A DNA stretch of 12,843 bases from Candidatus Bathyarchaeota archaeon (GTDB lineage Archaea > Thermoproteota > Bathyarchaeia > Bathyarchaeales > Bathyarchaeaceae): positions 1 to 12,843 of the forward strand of contig JAPUUO010000032.1 of the NCBI GenBank assembly GCA_026967815.1. Reading direction: 5' to 3'. The notes beneath the pieces were generated by a model. It was not told the DNA's origin. It saw only the letters and a program-made list of their open reading frames with translations, and did not search any database. Of the stretch, positions 1 to 7,339 are shown in pieces. Each line of letters starts with the position of its first letter. Position 1 is the stretch's first letter. Position numbers and translations under genes: made by a program.

Positions 1-2150
1 CTCTCTTTCTTGAGTGGTAGCTCAGTCTGCACGTATTCTTGATTGTACATCCTTTCGATTCTTAGGAATTGCCTTAGGCCTTTCTCTGTTTTCTTTTTGT
101 AGATGTGGATCTCTCCTTGAAACAGATCTAATATCGCTTGGACTTCTTGTGGTGAATGCATGTGCGGATTCATAACTGCCAATGTAGTGAAGCCTCTTGA
201 CTTGAATTTAGGAATGAGGGCTACCAACCATCGCCTGGTGGAAACGGCATGATGTTGCAACAGAGCATCGGAGATAATTTCAATGCACGCTCTCCTTGTT
301 CTGGTTGGCACAGTGTCTAGTTTTCGAAAAACCGACGTCAAAGCAATGTCTATATCAGTAAGGTTTTCGACGCCCTTCAATTTAAACACGTTCGGTAGGT
401 TCTTGACGATTGCATCTGCCTCAGGGTTACATATGAAAAGATAGAAATTCAAGGGGAACTTTTCCGCAAGATCTACCGCCGCCTTTGCATCAATCGTGAC
501 ATACAAAGTAACTTGATTCTCTTCGATTCCTTTTTTCAAAAATCTCTCTATTAAAAGATCTTTTTCGTCGCATGAAGGCGAAGTTAGTATAACCGCGTAG
601 CTTTCACGTATTCCACCAAGCAACAAGCTGTCTAGATCTTCAAATCCGCTATTAACTAGCCCTAGAGGAGCAACTTGTGAGATTTCAGGAATGGTGGGTT
701 GAGGTCTAATGCGCAAGCTAGATACTCTAAAAATATCTTCACAAAGAACAATAAGCCTTTCACATTCTTCAACCATTTTCTCCAAAGCCTTTCTGCTTGC
801 AGTTTCCTTTCCTTGGGTGAGAAATCGAATCCGTTGAAAATGAGAAACGTCTCTTTCATCCAGCTGGAACTCATCTTGCAGCTCTCTCTTGACTTCTTCT
901 TGCCTCAACAAATTCGACATCAGATCAACGTTTTGCCTAAAATCTTTGAAAGGTACGTAGCCAAACTCGACAACAGCAACCAGTGATATTTGTTCAAGAA
1001 ACTGCCCAAGCAGACCACGTGCAGGATCAATCTGGTCAGACAGTAATGAATGGCGACATCCTTCCAAGGCGGATGTGGCACGTTCCAAATGGTCTCTAAT
1101 GAAACTGCCTGCTGATCGGATATACGTGCATTCTGAACGAACCAAAGCGTGTATATACTCTCTTATTGCAGTTTCATCTTTGTAGTTCTTTGGATTTCTA
1201 GAGATCACGCTATATACAATAGAGGCGAATTTATCCAATGAATTTCTAGTCAGCTTCAGTTTAACCTCTCTATCAATCAGAGTTTTAACCAGTTTGTAAT
1301 TTAGAATTTCTGTTTTGCCACTGCTCAGGGTGATAGATAAGATCTTTGGATATGACTGCCTGTAGCTCTCTGCTGCTTTCTCATTGTGTCGTTTCAATGT
1401 GTCGTAGAGAATTGACTGGATCTCTATGGTTTTCATACCTTTCTTGAGTTGGGGTTCAATCTCTTCAACTACGGCAATTGCTTCTTCGAATGAGATCCCT
1501 AGCTTTGGGTCGAACAATGATTTCATTATTTTCCCGATGCTGAATGGCTGTTTTTTTCTAGTTCCTGACTTGATGACGTAACCCAGGCGCTTGTCAAATC
1601 TTGTCTTAAAGAGATCTTTGAAGTTTAGTGGTCTTAGACTGTGAAGCACATTTCTCTTGAGCAAAATGCAATCTAGCAATGCCTTTACTTCTGGCATGAC
1701 GGACTCTTTTATTCTGAATCCTTCTTGTTTGGGATGATCTACTTTCTGAAGGGCAACTGACTCTAGGATCCCGATCTTAATAAAGGCTGAGAGGAGATCT
1801 CCAACTCGATCTTTGTAGTTTCCACCTTTTGTTGTCAGAGTAAGAGGGATTCCAAGTTTTTTTGCTAACCTTTCGCCAATTTGCTTTCCATTAAGAGGTC
1901 TTCTCTTGGCTTCTAGTAGTGTTTCAAGAATTAGTAACGAAGTTACCGGTCTTTGTCCTAAAGTCATCAGAAATGCGAGAGATCTGAACGGTTCAACTAG
2001 AATTCTGTCATTTGACACTGATTCAGGGAAGTCCCTCAGAATTGTTTCTATAAATTCGACGAACTTCCTCCTCTCGTTCCTGAACTTGACTCTGCCTTTG
2101 TCGTCCAACAAGCTTGCTCCAATTCTTGCAACAGAGTCTTCCAAGGTCAT
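1..2150 (-). CDS. ATP-cone plus degenerate KaiC/RAD55-like domain protein, partial (C-terminus beyond left edge)
   Basis: Reading the minus strand from the ATG at 2150-2148, I find no stop codon through position 1, so at least 716 codons are open and the gene leaves the window. Residues about 50-135 look like a winged-helix region. Residues about 186-265 fit an ATP-cone nucleotide-binding domain: YVIKSGTRKKQPFSIGKIM near the start and EKAAESYR at the end. A long helical stretch follows (about 290-480). From about residue 497 the pattern GFEDLDSLLLGGI and the strand/helix order resemble KaiC/RAD55-type RecA-fold ATPases. Where a Walker A GxxxxGK[ST] is expected there is TSPSCDEKD (523-531), so ATP hydrolysis there is doubtful; IEIISD (623-628) sits where Walker B would be. 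A TTTATTTA box ends 25 nt before the ATG, as in a leaderless archaeal promoter. Function is unknown; a nucleotide-sensing regulatory role is only a guess. The reading frame is firm, the domain calls moderately so. Confidence 0.82.
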   Translation of the reverse strand, partial: MTLEDSVARIGASLLDDKGRVKFRNERRKFVEFIETILRDFPESVSNDRILVEPFRSLAFLMTLGQRPVTSLLILETLLEAKRRPLNGKQIGERLAKKLGIPLTLTTKGGNYKDRVGDLLSAFIKIGILESVALQKVDHPKQEGFRIKESVMPEVKALLDCILLKRNVLHSLRPLNFKDLFKTRFDKRLGYVIKSGTRKKQPFSIGKIMKSLFDPKLGISFEEAIAVVEEIEPQLKKGMKTIEIQSILYDTLKRHNEKAAESYRQSYPKILSITLSSGKTEILNYKLVKTLIDREVKLKLTRNSLDKFASIVYSVISRNPKNYKDETAIREYIHALVRSECTYIRSAGSFIRDHLERATSALEGCRHSLLSDQIDPARGLLGQFLEQISLVAVVEFGYVPFKDFRQNVDLMSNLLRQEEVKRELQDEFQLDERDVSHFQRIRFLTQGKETASRKALEKMVEECERLIVLCEDIFRVSSLRIRPQPTIPEISQVAPLGLVNSGFEDLDSLLLGGIRESYAVILTSPSCDEKDLLIERFLKKGIEENQVTLYVTIDAKAAVDLAEKFPLNFYLFICNPEADAIVKNLPNVFKLKGVENLTDIDIALTSVFRKLDTVPTRTRRACIEIISDALLQHHAVSTRRWLVALIPKFKSRGFTTLAVMNPHMHSPQEVQAILDLFQGEIHIYKKKTEKGLRQFLRIERMYNQEYVQTELPLKKE

Positions 2151-2175
2151 CCCGATTAGGTAATTTCCGAACTAC

Positions 2176-2183
2176 TAAATAAA
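2176..2183 (-). promoter_or_regulatory. TATA box for the ATP-cone/KaiC-like gene
   Basis: On the minus strand TTTATTTA lies 25 nt upstream of the ATG at 2150. That spacing places transcription start at or next to the start codon, which supports both this start and a leaderless mRNA. Confidence 0.5.
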
Positions 2184-2187
2184 CAGT

Positions 2188-2376
2188 ATGAGTGTGCCCC
2201 ACATCAAAAAGGTACTTCATATTGAAGAATTGTTGAGCTATACGGGCATTGAAATCACCCAGCTTTACTTTCAGCTTGAAAAGCTACTACTCATAGAAGC
2301 TAGTGACTTGTTCATTGTTAGGGTCGCCAAGTATCCAGAAGAAATCGGGAAGCTATCAGAGGTAGGCCATTCTTAA
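2188..2376 (+). CDS. Doubtful small ORF, 62 aa, possible winged-helix fragment
   Basis: An ATG-started frame of 62 codons sits in the divergent spacer between the left-edge gene and the CofE-like gene. Its product has alternating hydrophobic residues (HIEELLSYTGIEITQLYFQL then EKLLLIE) that could form the helices of a small winged helix, with a short strand-like FIVRVAK after it. I cannot name a family. No clear Shine-Dalgarno sequence precedes the ATG. The AT-rich block immediately upstream is better explained as the TATA box of the divergent gene. It could be a small regulator, a gene remnant or a chance frame. Confidence 0.3.
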   Translation: MSVPHIKKVLHIEELLSYTGIEITQLYFQLEKLLLIEASDLFIVRVAKYPEEIGKLSEVGHS

Positions 2377-2511
2377 GTTGCGACTATTCGATGTCAGTTT
2401 TGGTTCGAGTGAAATTGCAGTTGTTTAGCTGAAACATGGTCTCTTGTGGGGTGAGGTTGAAGTTGTGTAAAAGCAGGAACTGGTGGTTTAATGAGACATG
2501 TCTTATAGAAA

Positions 2512-2523
2512 AGCTTTTAAAAC
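2512..2523 (+). promoter_or_regulatory. TATA box for the CofE-like gene
   Basis: The sequence GCTTTTAAAACT is a good archaeal TATA element. Its centre lies about 30 nt before the ATG at 2547, which places transcription start at or very near that codon. It therefore argues that the gene starts at 2547 and not at the earlier in-frame ATG at 2436, which lies upstream of the promoter. Confidence 0.5.
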
Positions 2524-2546
2524 TTTTGAATATTCATAGCCAATCC

Positions 2547-3725
2547 ATGTTCAAGATACCGAACTATATCGGACCGCTTGCTTTCGGAGTTAAGATGGGT
2601 GTCATTCTACCGGGAGATGATATTGTAGAAAGCGTTTATGAAGCTGTCAAAAAGTGCGATGACGACGGCCTGATCGATGATGGTGACATACTGTGTGTCA
2701 CGGAATCTGTGGTGGCAAAAGCACAAAACAACTATGTTTCCAAGAAAGAAATTGCTGAAGAAGTAAGGAAAAAACTGAGCCTGACTGAGAAAGACAACCT
2801 CGGGATACTTTATCCTATAGCCAGCAGAAACAGATTCGTCCCAGTTTTGGAAAGCTTAGCAAAAGCAGTTCCTGAAGGAGAGATAACACTTCAATTTTCT
2901 TTCCCAACAGATTGTGTTGGTAACCAATTAGTACCGGAGAAGTTAGATAAGCGGTTAAACAGAGATTTATCTGCAGATGAAATATCTTTTGACGAACTTA
3001 GAAAAATACGTTTTTATCATCCTGCTACTGGTGTCGATTATGTCGCCTTATACAGTGCAATCATAGAAAAAGAAGGTGCCAAACCCAACATTTTCCTTTC
3101 CAACGACCCAAGAAGAATAACCAAGTACATGCCCGACGGCATAATTGTTTCATGTATCCATGACAGGAGAAGAACCCTTCAACAAATAAAAGAAAAATTT
3201 GACAACACTATAACTCTAGATGATTTGCACAGTGAGCCCACCAACAATGCTTGGTCTGAATGGGGACTTTTAGGCTGCAACTTACATTCAGCCGAGCTAA
3301 TAAAGCTGGCACCCCGCGAATCTTTCAAAGTCGCAAGAAACATTCAAGCCAAGATAAGAGATACAATCAGAAAGAAAACAGAGGTTTTGGTATATGGTGA
3401 TGGAGCCTACAAAGACCCTAGCACAGGGATTTATGAACTAGCAGACCCCGTTTGCTCATTTGGTCACACAGACGGTCTGATCACGAGGAGAAAAGGTATC
3501 AAATACAAATACTTTGTGGGTCTACTGTTATCTCAAGGTAAAAGCAGAAAAGAAATAGAAAAGTGCATTGAAAACGAAAAAAGGAAATCATATGAGATAG
3601 ATGATGAATCCATGGAAGGCACTACCCCCAGAAAACTGGAAGACATAGCTGCAAGCCTAGCAGATTTAGTCAGTGGTTCAGCCGATGCTGGAACACCATT
3701 GGTAGTGATCAAGAATTTGGCGTAA
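2547..3725 (+). CDS. Long CofE-like protein (coenzyme F420-0:L-glutamate ligase fold)
   Basis: A 392-residue protein from the ATG at 2547. The in-frame ATG at 2436 would add 37 residues of odd composition (VSCGVRLKLCKSRNWW) ahead of the TATA box, so I reject it. The N-terminal LPGDDIVESVYEAV...LIDDGDILCVTESVVAKAQ matches the start of F420:gamma-glutamyl ligases, and the C-terminal IAASLADLVSGSADAGTPLVVIK matches their end. CofE adds glutamate to F420-0 with GTP. Canonical archaeal CofE is about 250 residues; this protein is some 140 longer, and VYGDGAYKDP occupies the place where CofE has a SDT-type metal/GTP motif. It may thus be a paralogue with another substrate. An F420 role would suit the Mtd gene downstream. 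The fold call is fairly sure, the exact reaction is not. Confidence 0.65.
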   Translation: MFKIPNYIGPLAFGVKMGVILPGDDIVESVYEAVKKCDDDGLIDDGDILCVTESVVAKAQNNYVSKKEIAEEVRKKLSLTEKDNLGILYPIASRNRFVPVLESLAKAVPEGEITLQFSFPTDCVGNQLVPEKLDKRLNRDLSADEISFDELRKIRFYHPATGVDYVALYSAIIEKEGAKPNIFLSNDPRRITKYMPDGIIVSCIHDRRRTLQQIKEKFDNTITLDDLHSEPTNNAWSEWGLLGCNLHSAELIKLAPRESFKVARNIQAKIRDTIRKKTEVLVYGDGAYKDPSTGIYELADPVCSFGHTDGLITRRKGIKYKYFVGLLLSQGKSRKEIEKCIENEKRKSYEIDDESMEGTTPRKLEDIAASLADLVSGSADAGTPLVVIKNLA

Positions 3726-3727
3726 TA

Positions 3728-3841
3728 CTTCTACAACACTTGTATCCGACGAGCATTATAGAAGCGAAGACCTTGAAGGAAGCAGACTTTGAGCAGATAC
3801 GCCAAAAAGGCGCTCCAGCCTTCTGCAGAAAACACAAGTAA
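3728..3841 (+). pseudogene. Coding-like remnant ending in CRKHK, no start codon
   Basis: Directly after the CofE-like stop, another frame reads for about 37 codons to a TAA at 3839-3841, giving protein-like sequence (PTSIIEAKTLKEADFEQIRQ, then KGAPAFCRKHK). There is no ATG or GTG; a TTG at 3740 is the only possible start and has no clear ribosome binding site. The residue mix looks like a real C-terminus, so this may be the tail of a lost gene. I do not recognise the family. A chance open frame is possible. Confidence 0.22.
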
Positions 3842-3865
3842 AAGTCGATGTGACCATTGAAGTAA

Positions 3866-3884
3866 AAACTATAAATAATAGTTT
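3866..3884 (+). promoter_or_regulatory. Palindromic TATA region upstream of the polyferredoxin-hdrA operon
   Basis: AAACTAT and ATAGTTT form a perfect 7-bp inverted repeat around a 5-bp AAATA spacer. The repeat contains the TATA-like ACTATAAATA. Expected transcription start is near 3900, leaving a leader of roughly 45 nt before the ATG at 3944. A repressor bound here would compete with TBP, so the palindrome is a candidate operator. Confidence 0.45.
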
Positions 3885-3943
3885 ACCTTCGCTACTATCT
3901 TCAAAACAACTCATTGGACGCAGACCCGAAAAGGTAGGCCCAA

Positions 3944-4879
3944 ATGCCTCTAAAAGAACTTAAGACCGATACCGAAAATACGCTTACCATAGAACGTATT
4001 TTGCACACTAAACGTTACTCGCTAACCCTTGACAAAACCCTATGCGTTGGCTGTGAAATCTGCCAAATCACATGCCCAAGAGAAGCAATCGAAATCAAAA
4101 AAACTCCGAAGAAAAACGGAGAAAAAGCTCAGCGACCCATATTTGATGTTAGCGAGCAGAAATGCTCCTACTGTGGAATGTGCGAACCCATCTGTCCCTT
4201 CAGTGCCCTTGAAGTCAGAGTCGATGGCCAACGCATGGTGCCCGTTCTTGAAAAGGAAAGCTTTCCCAAGCTTATAAGAGAAATCGAAGTAGACCCAACC
4301 AAATGCGACATAGATTGCATAGACTGTCAAGAAGTGTGCCCGCTAAACCTCATCTCAGTCAAGATTCTAGCACCCGGCGGAAAAGAAATCAGCCCAGAAG
4401 AAGCAAGATCTATGCCAAACAAGGAAAACCTCAAAGTCAAAGTGAATATAGAGAAGAATCTCTCCCCATGTTGCCGACTCTGCGAACTGAAATGCCCAAA
4501 AGGAGCCATTCACGTTCGCAAGATCATGCATGGAATCTTAAGAATAAATCTTGAAAAATGTCCAGATGGCTGTCAAGACTGTTTAGATGTATGCCCGATA
4601 CCTGGCGCGCTATACCTAGACGAAAGCGACAGAAAAGTTCACACAAACGAAACTTTCTGCGTCTTCTGCGGCACCTGCACAATCGTTTGCCCAGTGAAAG
4701 AAGCATTAGTTCTCGACAGAAGAACGATTCACCACACCCCTGTAAGCTCAGGAGCATGGAACAAAGCCCTCGAAAAACTCACGTCAGCAAAAGAATACTC
4801 AAAAGAAGCCAAAACTAAAGCCCTAACTAAAGCCAAGAAAATGGCTGAAAAAAGGCTTCTGCTAAAGGAGGCTTCCTAA
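3944..4879 (+). CDS. Polyferredoxin, six 4Fe-4S motifs, partner of HdrA
   Basis: A 311-residue cytoplasmic iron-sulfur protein; no signal peptide or membrane segment is visible. Six cysteine motifs occur: C34/37/40/44, C74/77/80/84, C121/125/128/132, C176/177/180/184, C206/210/213/217 and C239/242/245/249, each followed by Pro. This reads as three bicluster ferredoxin units. Motifs 3 and 5 have an extra residue (CDIDC, CPDGC). Motif 4 reads CCRLC, so its first ligand is displaced or missing. The last 35 residues are Lys/Ala/Glu rich and probably helical. Polyferredoxins such as MvhB accompany Hdr/Mvh complexes and wire electrons between them. The gene ends exactly one base before the hdrA ATG, so the two form an operon and the products likely interact. 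AGGTAGG just before the ATG is a plausible ribosome binding site. Confidence 0.85.
   Translation: MPLKELKTDTENTLTIERILHTKRYSLTLDKTLCVGCEICQITCPREAIEIKKTPKKNGEKAQRPIFDVSEQKCSYCGMCEPICPFSALEVRVDGQRMVPVLEKESFPKLIREIEVDPTKCDIDCIDCQEVCPLNLISVKILAPGGKEISPEEARSMPNKENLKVKVNIEKNLSPCCRLCELKCPKGAIHVRKIMHGILRINLEKCPDGCQDCLDVCPIPGALYLDESDRKVHTNETFCVFCGTCTIVCPVKEALVLDRRTIHHTPVSSGAWNKALEKLTSAKEYSKEAKTKALTKAKKMAEKRLLLKEAS
4864..4871 (+). promoter_or_regulatory. Strong Shine-Dalgarno site for hdrA
   Basis: AAAGGAGG lies within the last codons of the polyferredoxin gene, 8 nt before the hdrA ATG at 4880. It fixes that start and indicates translational coupling with the upstream gene. Confidence 0.7.
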
Positions 4880-7339
4880 ATGGCTGAAACCCCCCGTGTA
4901 GGCGTATTTGTTTGCCACTGCGGACTGAACATAGCAGGCGTAATCGCCATCAAAGAGCTCATAGAATATGCTAAGACGTTGCCCTACGTAGTAGTTGCAG
5001 ACGACAACCGCTATTCCTGCGCTGACCCAGGCCAAGAACAAATCAGAAAATCCATAGAAAATAACAAACTAAACAGAGTCGTAGTCGCCGCTTGTTCGCC
5101 TCGTATGCATGAACCTACCTTCCGCAAATGCGTCATGGAAACAGGACTGAATCCTTATTTCTTCGAAATGGCGAACATCCGAGAGTTTTCGTCGTGGGCT
5201 CACGGTGATAATCCAGAACAAGCCACAGAAAAGGCCAAAGAAATCGTGAAAATGGCAGTTGCGAAAGCGGTCTTGCTCCAACCGCTTGAAGCCATGGAGG
5301 TTCCCGTTACTAACAAAGCCATGGTGCTGGGCGGCGGAATTGCTGGCATATGCGCCGCTCTTGACCTTGCCGATATGGGATTCAAGGTTTACATGGTAGA
5401 AAAAGGCGAAAGCATCGGGGGCCACATGGCACAGCTTGACAAAACGTTTCCGACACTCGACTGCAGCATATGTATCGAAGGACCAAAAATGGTCGATGTC
5501 TCCCGCCATCCCAACATCGAAATCATATCTTTCGCTGACGTTCTGCGAGTAGATGGCTACGTGGGAAACTTCAAGGTCAAAATACGCAAAAATCCACGTA
5601 ACGTCATAGCAGATAACTGCACTGGTTGCGGTGAATGCAGAGACGTTTGCCCAGTGGAATATCCAAACGAATGGGACATGGATATGGGCGTAAGGAAGAC
5701 AATATCTGTGCCTTTCGACCAAGCAGTGCCATTAGTATACACAATCAACAAGGACTACTGCATCGAATGCTACAAATGCGTGGACGCCTGCGGAGCCCGC
5801 CAAGCCATCAATTTCGACCAGAAGCCGGAAGAAGTTGAGCTGGACGTTGGCGCTGTAATAATCGCCACAGGTTTCGACATTTATCTTCCAACGGATGACC
5901 AGCGATATGGGTATGGTAAATATGACAATGTAATTACAGCGTTAGAACTTGAACGATTAATCTTGGCTGCTGGCCCTACAAGAGGCAAAGTTGTGCGAGC
6001 TTCAGATGGAAAGAAACCTCATAGCGTAGCTTTGATTCAATGTGTCGGCTCAAGAGATGTTAACAAATACGAATGGTGCTCAGGATTCTGCTGCATGTAC
6101 GCAGTAAAGAATGCTATTCTGCTCAAAGAGAAATACAAAGACGACGTTGAAGTCTACATACTCTACATGGACATGCGAACCCACTTTAAAGGCTACGAAG
6201 AATTCTACAGAAGAGCTCGCGAGCTAGGCGTCAACTTTATTCGAGGCAAGGCCTCCCAAATCCTCGAAGACTCGAAAACCAAAAACCTCATTATCCGAGC
6301 TGAAGACGTAGCCTTAGGCGAGCCAATCGAGCTTGAAACCGAAATGGCAGTCCTCTGCACAGCTGCTATTGCGAAGAAAGGCTCAGACGAAGTTGCCAGA
6401 ATCTTCAGCATCTCACGCGGAACAGACGGTTTCTTCATGGAAAGCCACCCCAAGCTCAAACCAATTGACACCCCCGTGGACGGGATCTTGCTCGCAGGAG
6501 CCTGCCAAGCACCAAAGGACATACCCTACAGCGTGTCTCAAGGAAGTGGAGCCGCAGGAAGAGCAGCCACAATTCTCTCCAAGCCCAAATGGAAAATCGA
6601 GCCAATCATCGCCGTAGTTGACCAAGAAACATGTCAAAACACACGTGTGAAATGCGCCATCTGCCAAAAAGTTTGCCCATATGGAGCCGCAAGTGCGCCT
6701 GAAAATCAGCCAGCACGGGTTACACCAGCTATGTGTCACGGCTGCGGCACATGCGTTGCTGAATGCCCAACCGACGCCATCACGCAAATGCACTTCACAG
6801 ATGAACAAATAATGAATCAGATTAACGCAGCCCTAGAAGCGAATCCAGAGGAGAAAATACTTGGATTCCTTTGCAACTGGTGTAGCTATGCAGGAGCCGA
6901 TCTCGCAGGAACCAGCCGTTTTGAGCATCCGCCCACGCTTAGAGCCATACGAGTGATGTGTTCTGGCCGGGTAGACCGTGACTTTGTTTTGGAAGCCTTC
7001 AGAGAAGGCGCAGGCATGGTCCTCGTAGCTGCTTGCCATCTGCCCTACGACTGCCACTACATTTCTGGCAACGTCTGGATGACAAAGCGTATGCAAGCAT
7101 TAAAAGGCATGCTGGAAAAACTTGGACTCAGCCCAGAAAGATTCAGAATTGACTATATTTCGGCTGCAGAAGGTTCAAAGTTTGCAGAAGTCATAACAGA
7201 AATGACTGAACAAATGAAAGCTCTAGGAAAAGACCGAATACTGGCTGAGAACGAGAAACTCCGACCAATAATAGACCGGATGCTGGCAAGGAAAAAAGCA
7301 AAAAAAGCAGCACCTACCATTTCTGCAAGTTCTAAGTAA
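4880..7339 (+). CDS. hdrA: HdrA-MvhD fusion, flavin-based electron-bifurcating heterodisulfide reductase subunit
   Basis: The 819-residue protein has an HdrA N-terminal domain with CHCG (12-15). The FAD domain follows with GGGIAG (151-156) and TLDCSICIEGPKM. A first ferredoxin insert has C247/250/253/257 and C294/297/300/304. C388, C400, C404 and C405 match the unusual four-cysteine site of structurally known HdrA. A C-terminal ferredoxin pair has C585/592/595/599 and C619/622/625/629. From about residue 655 it continues as an MvhD/FlpD-type 2Fe-2S domain (NWCSY, MCSGRVD, and CHLPYDCHY in place of the usual CHPGDCHY). HdrA holds the bifurcating FAD; MvhD normally links it to a hydrogenase or formate dehydrogenase. 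HdrA-MvhD fusions are known in Archaeoglobus and sulfate reducers. HdrB, HdrC and a hydrogenase are not in the window, so the oxidant or reductant partner is unknown. Confidence 0.93.
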   Translation: MAETPRVGVFVCHCGLNIAGVIAIKELIEYAKTLPYVVVADDNRYSCADPGQEQIRKSIENNKLNRVVVAACSPRMHEPTFRKCVMETGLNPYFFEMANIREFSSWAHGDNPEQATEKAKEIVKMAVAKAVLLQPLEAMEVPVTNKAMVLGGGIAGICAALDLADMGFKVYMVEKGESIGGHMAQLDKTFPTLDCSICIEGPKMVDVSRHPNIEIISFADVLRVDGYVGNFKVKIRKNPRNVIADNCTGCGECRDVCPVEYPNEWDMDMGVRKTISVPFDQAVPLVYTINKDYCIECYKCVDACGARQAINFDQKPEEVELDVGAVIIATGFDIYLPTDDQRYGYGKYDNVITALELERLILAAGPTRGKVVRASDGKKPHSVALIQCVGSRDVNKYEWCSGFCCMYAVKNAILLKEKYKDDVEVYILYMDMRTHFKGYEEFYRRARELGVNFIRGKASQILEDSKTKNLIIRAEDVALGEPIELETEMAVLCTAAIAKKGSDEVARIFSISRGTDGFFMESHPKLKPIDTPVDGILLAGACQAPKDIPYSVSQGSGAAGRAATILSKPKWKIEPIIAVVDQETCQNTRVKCAICQKVCPYGAASAPENQPARVTPAMCHGCGTCVAECPTDAITQMHFTDEQIMNQINAALEANPEEKILGFLCNWCSYAGADLAGTSRFEHPPTLRAIRVMCSGRVDRDFVLEAFREGAGMVLVAACHLPYDCHYISGNVWMTKRMQALKGMLEKLGLSPERFRIDYISAAEGSKFAEVITEMTEQMKALGKDRILAENEKLRPIIDRMLARKKAKKAAPTISASSK

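Noticed and set aside
699..986. Plus-strand 95-codon frame and a minus-strand 70-codon frame at 662-874
   Set aside because: Both lie inside the long minus-strand ATP-cone/KaiC-like gene in other frames and do not look like proteins.
2436..2546. ATG at 2436 as the start of the CofE-like gene
   Set aside because: It precedes the TATA box at 2512-2523, and its 37 extra residues do not resemble the family N-terminus.
3799..3811. CGCC-AAAAA-GGCG hairpin as a terminator after the CofE-like gene
   Set aside because: The stem is only four base pairs, no T-tract follows, and it lies inside the coding-like remnant.
4040..4757. Several short frames on both strands across the polyferredoxin gene
   Set aside because: All overlap the cysteine-motif coding frame and have low-complexity or His/Arg/Ser-rich products.
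5069..5722. Minus-strand 217-codon frame antisense to hdrA
   Set aside because: It is a shadow of the hdrA codons; rich in His, Tyr, Phe and Cys without any domain pattern.
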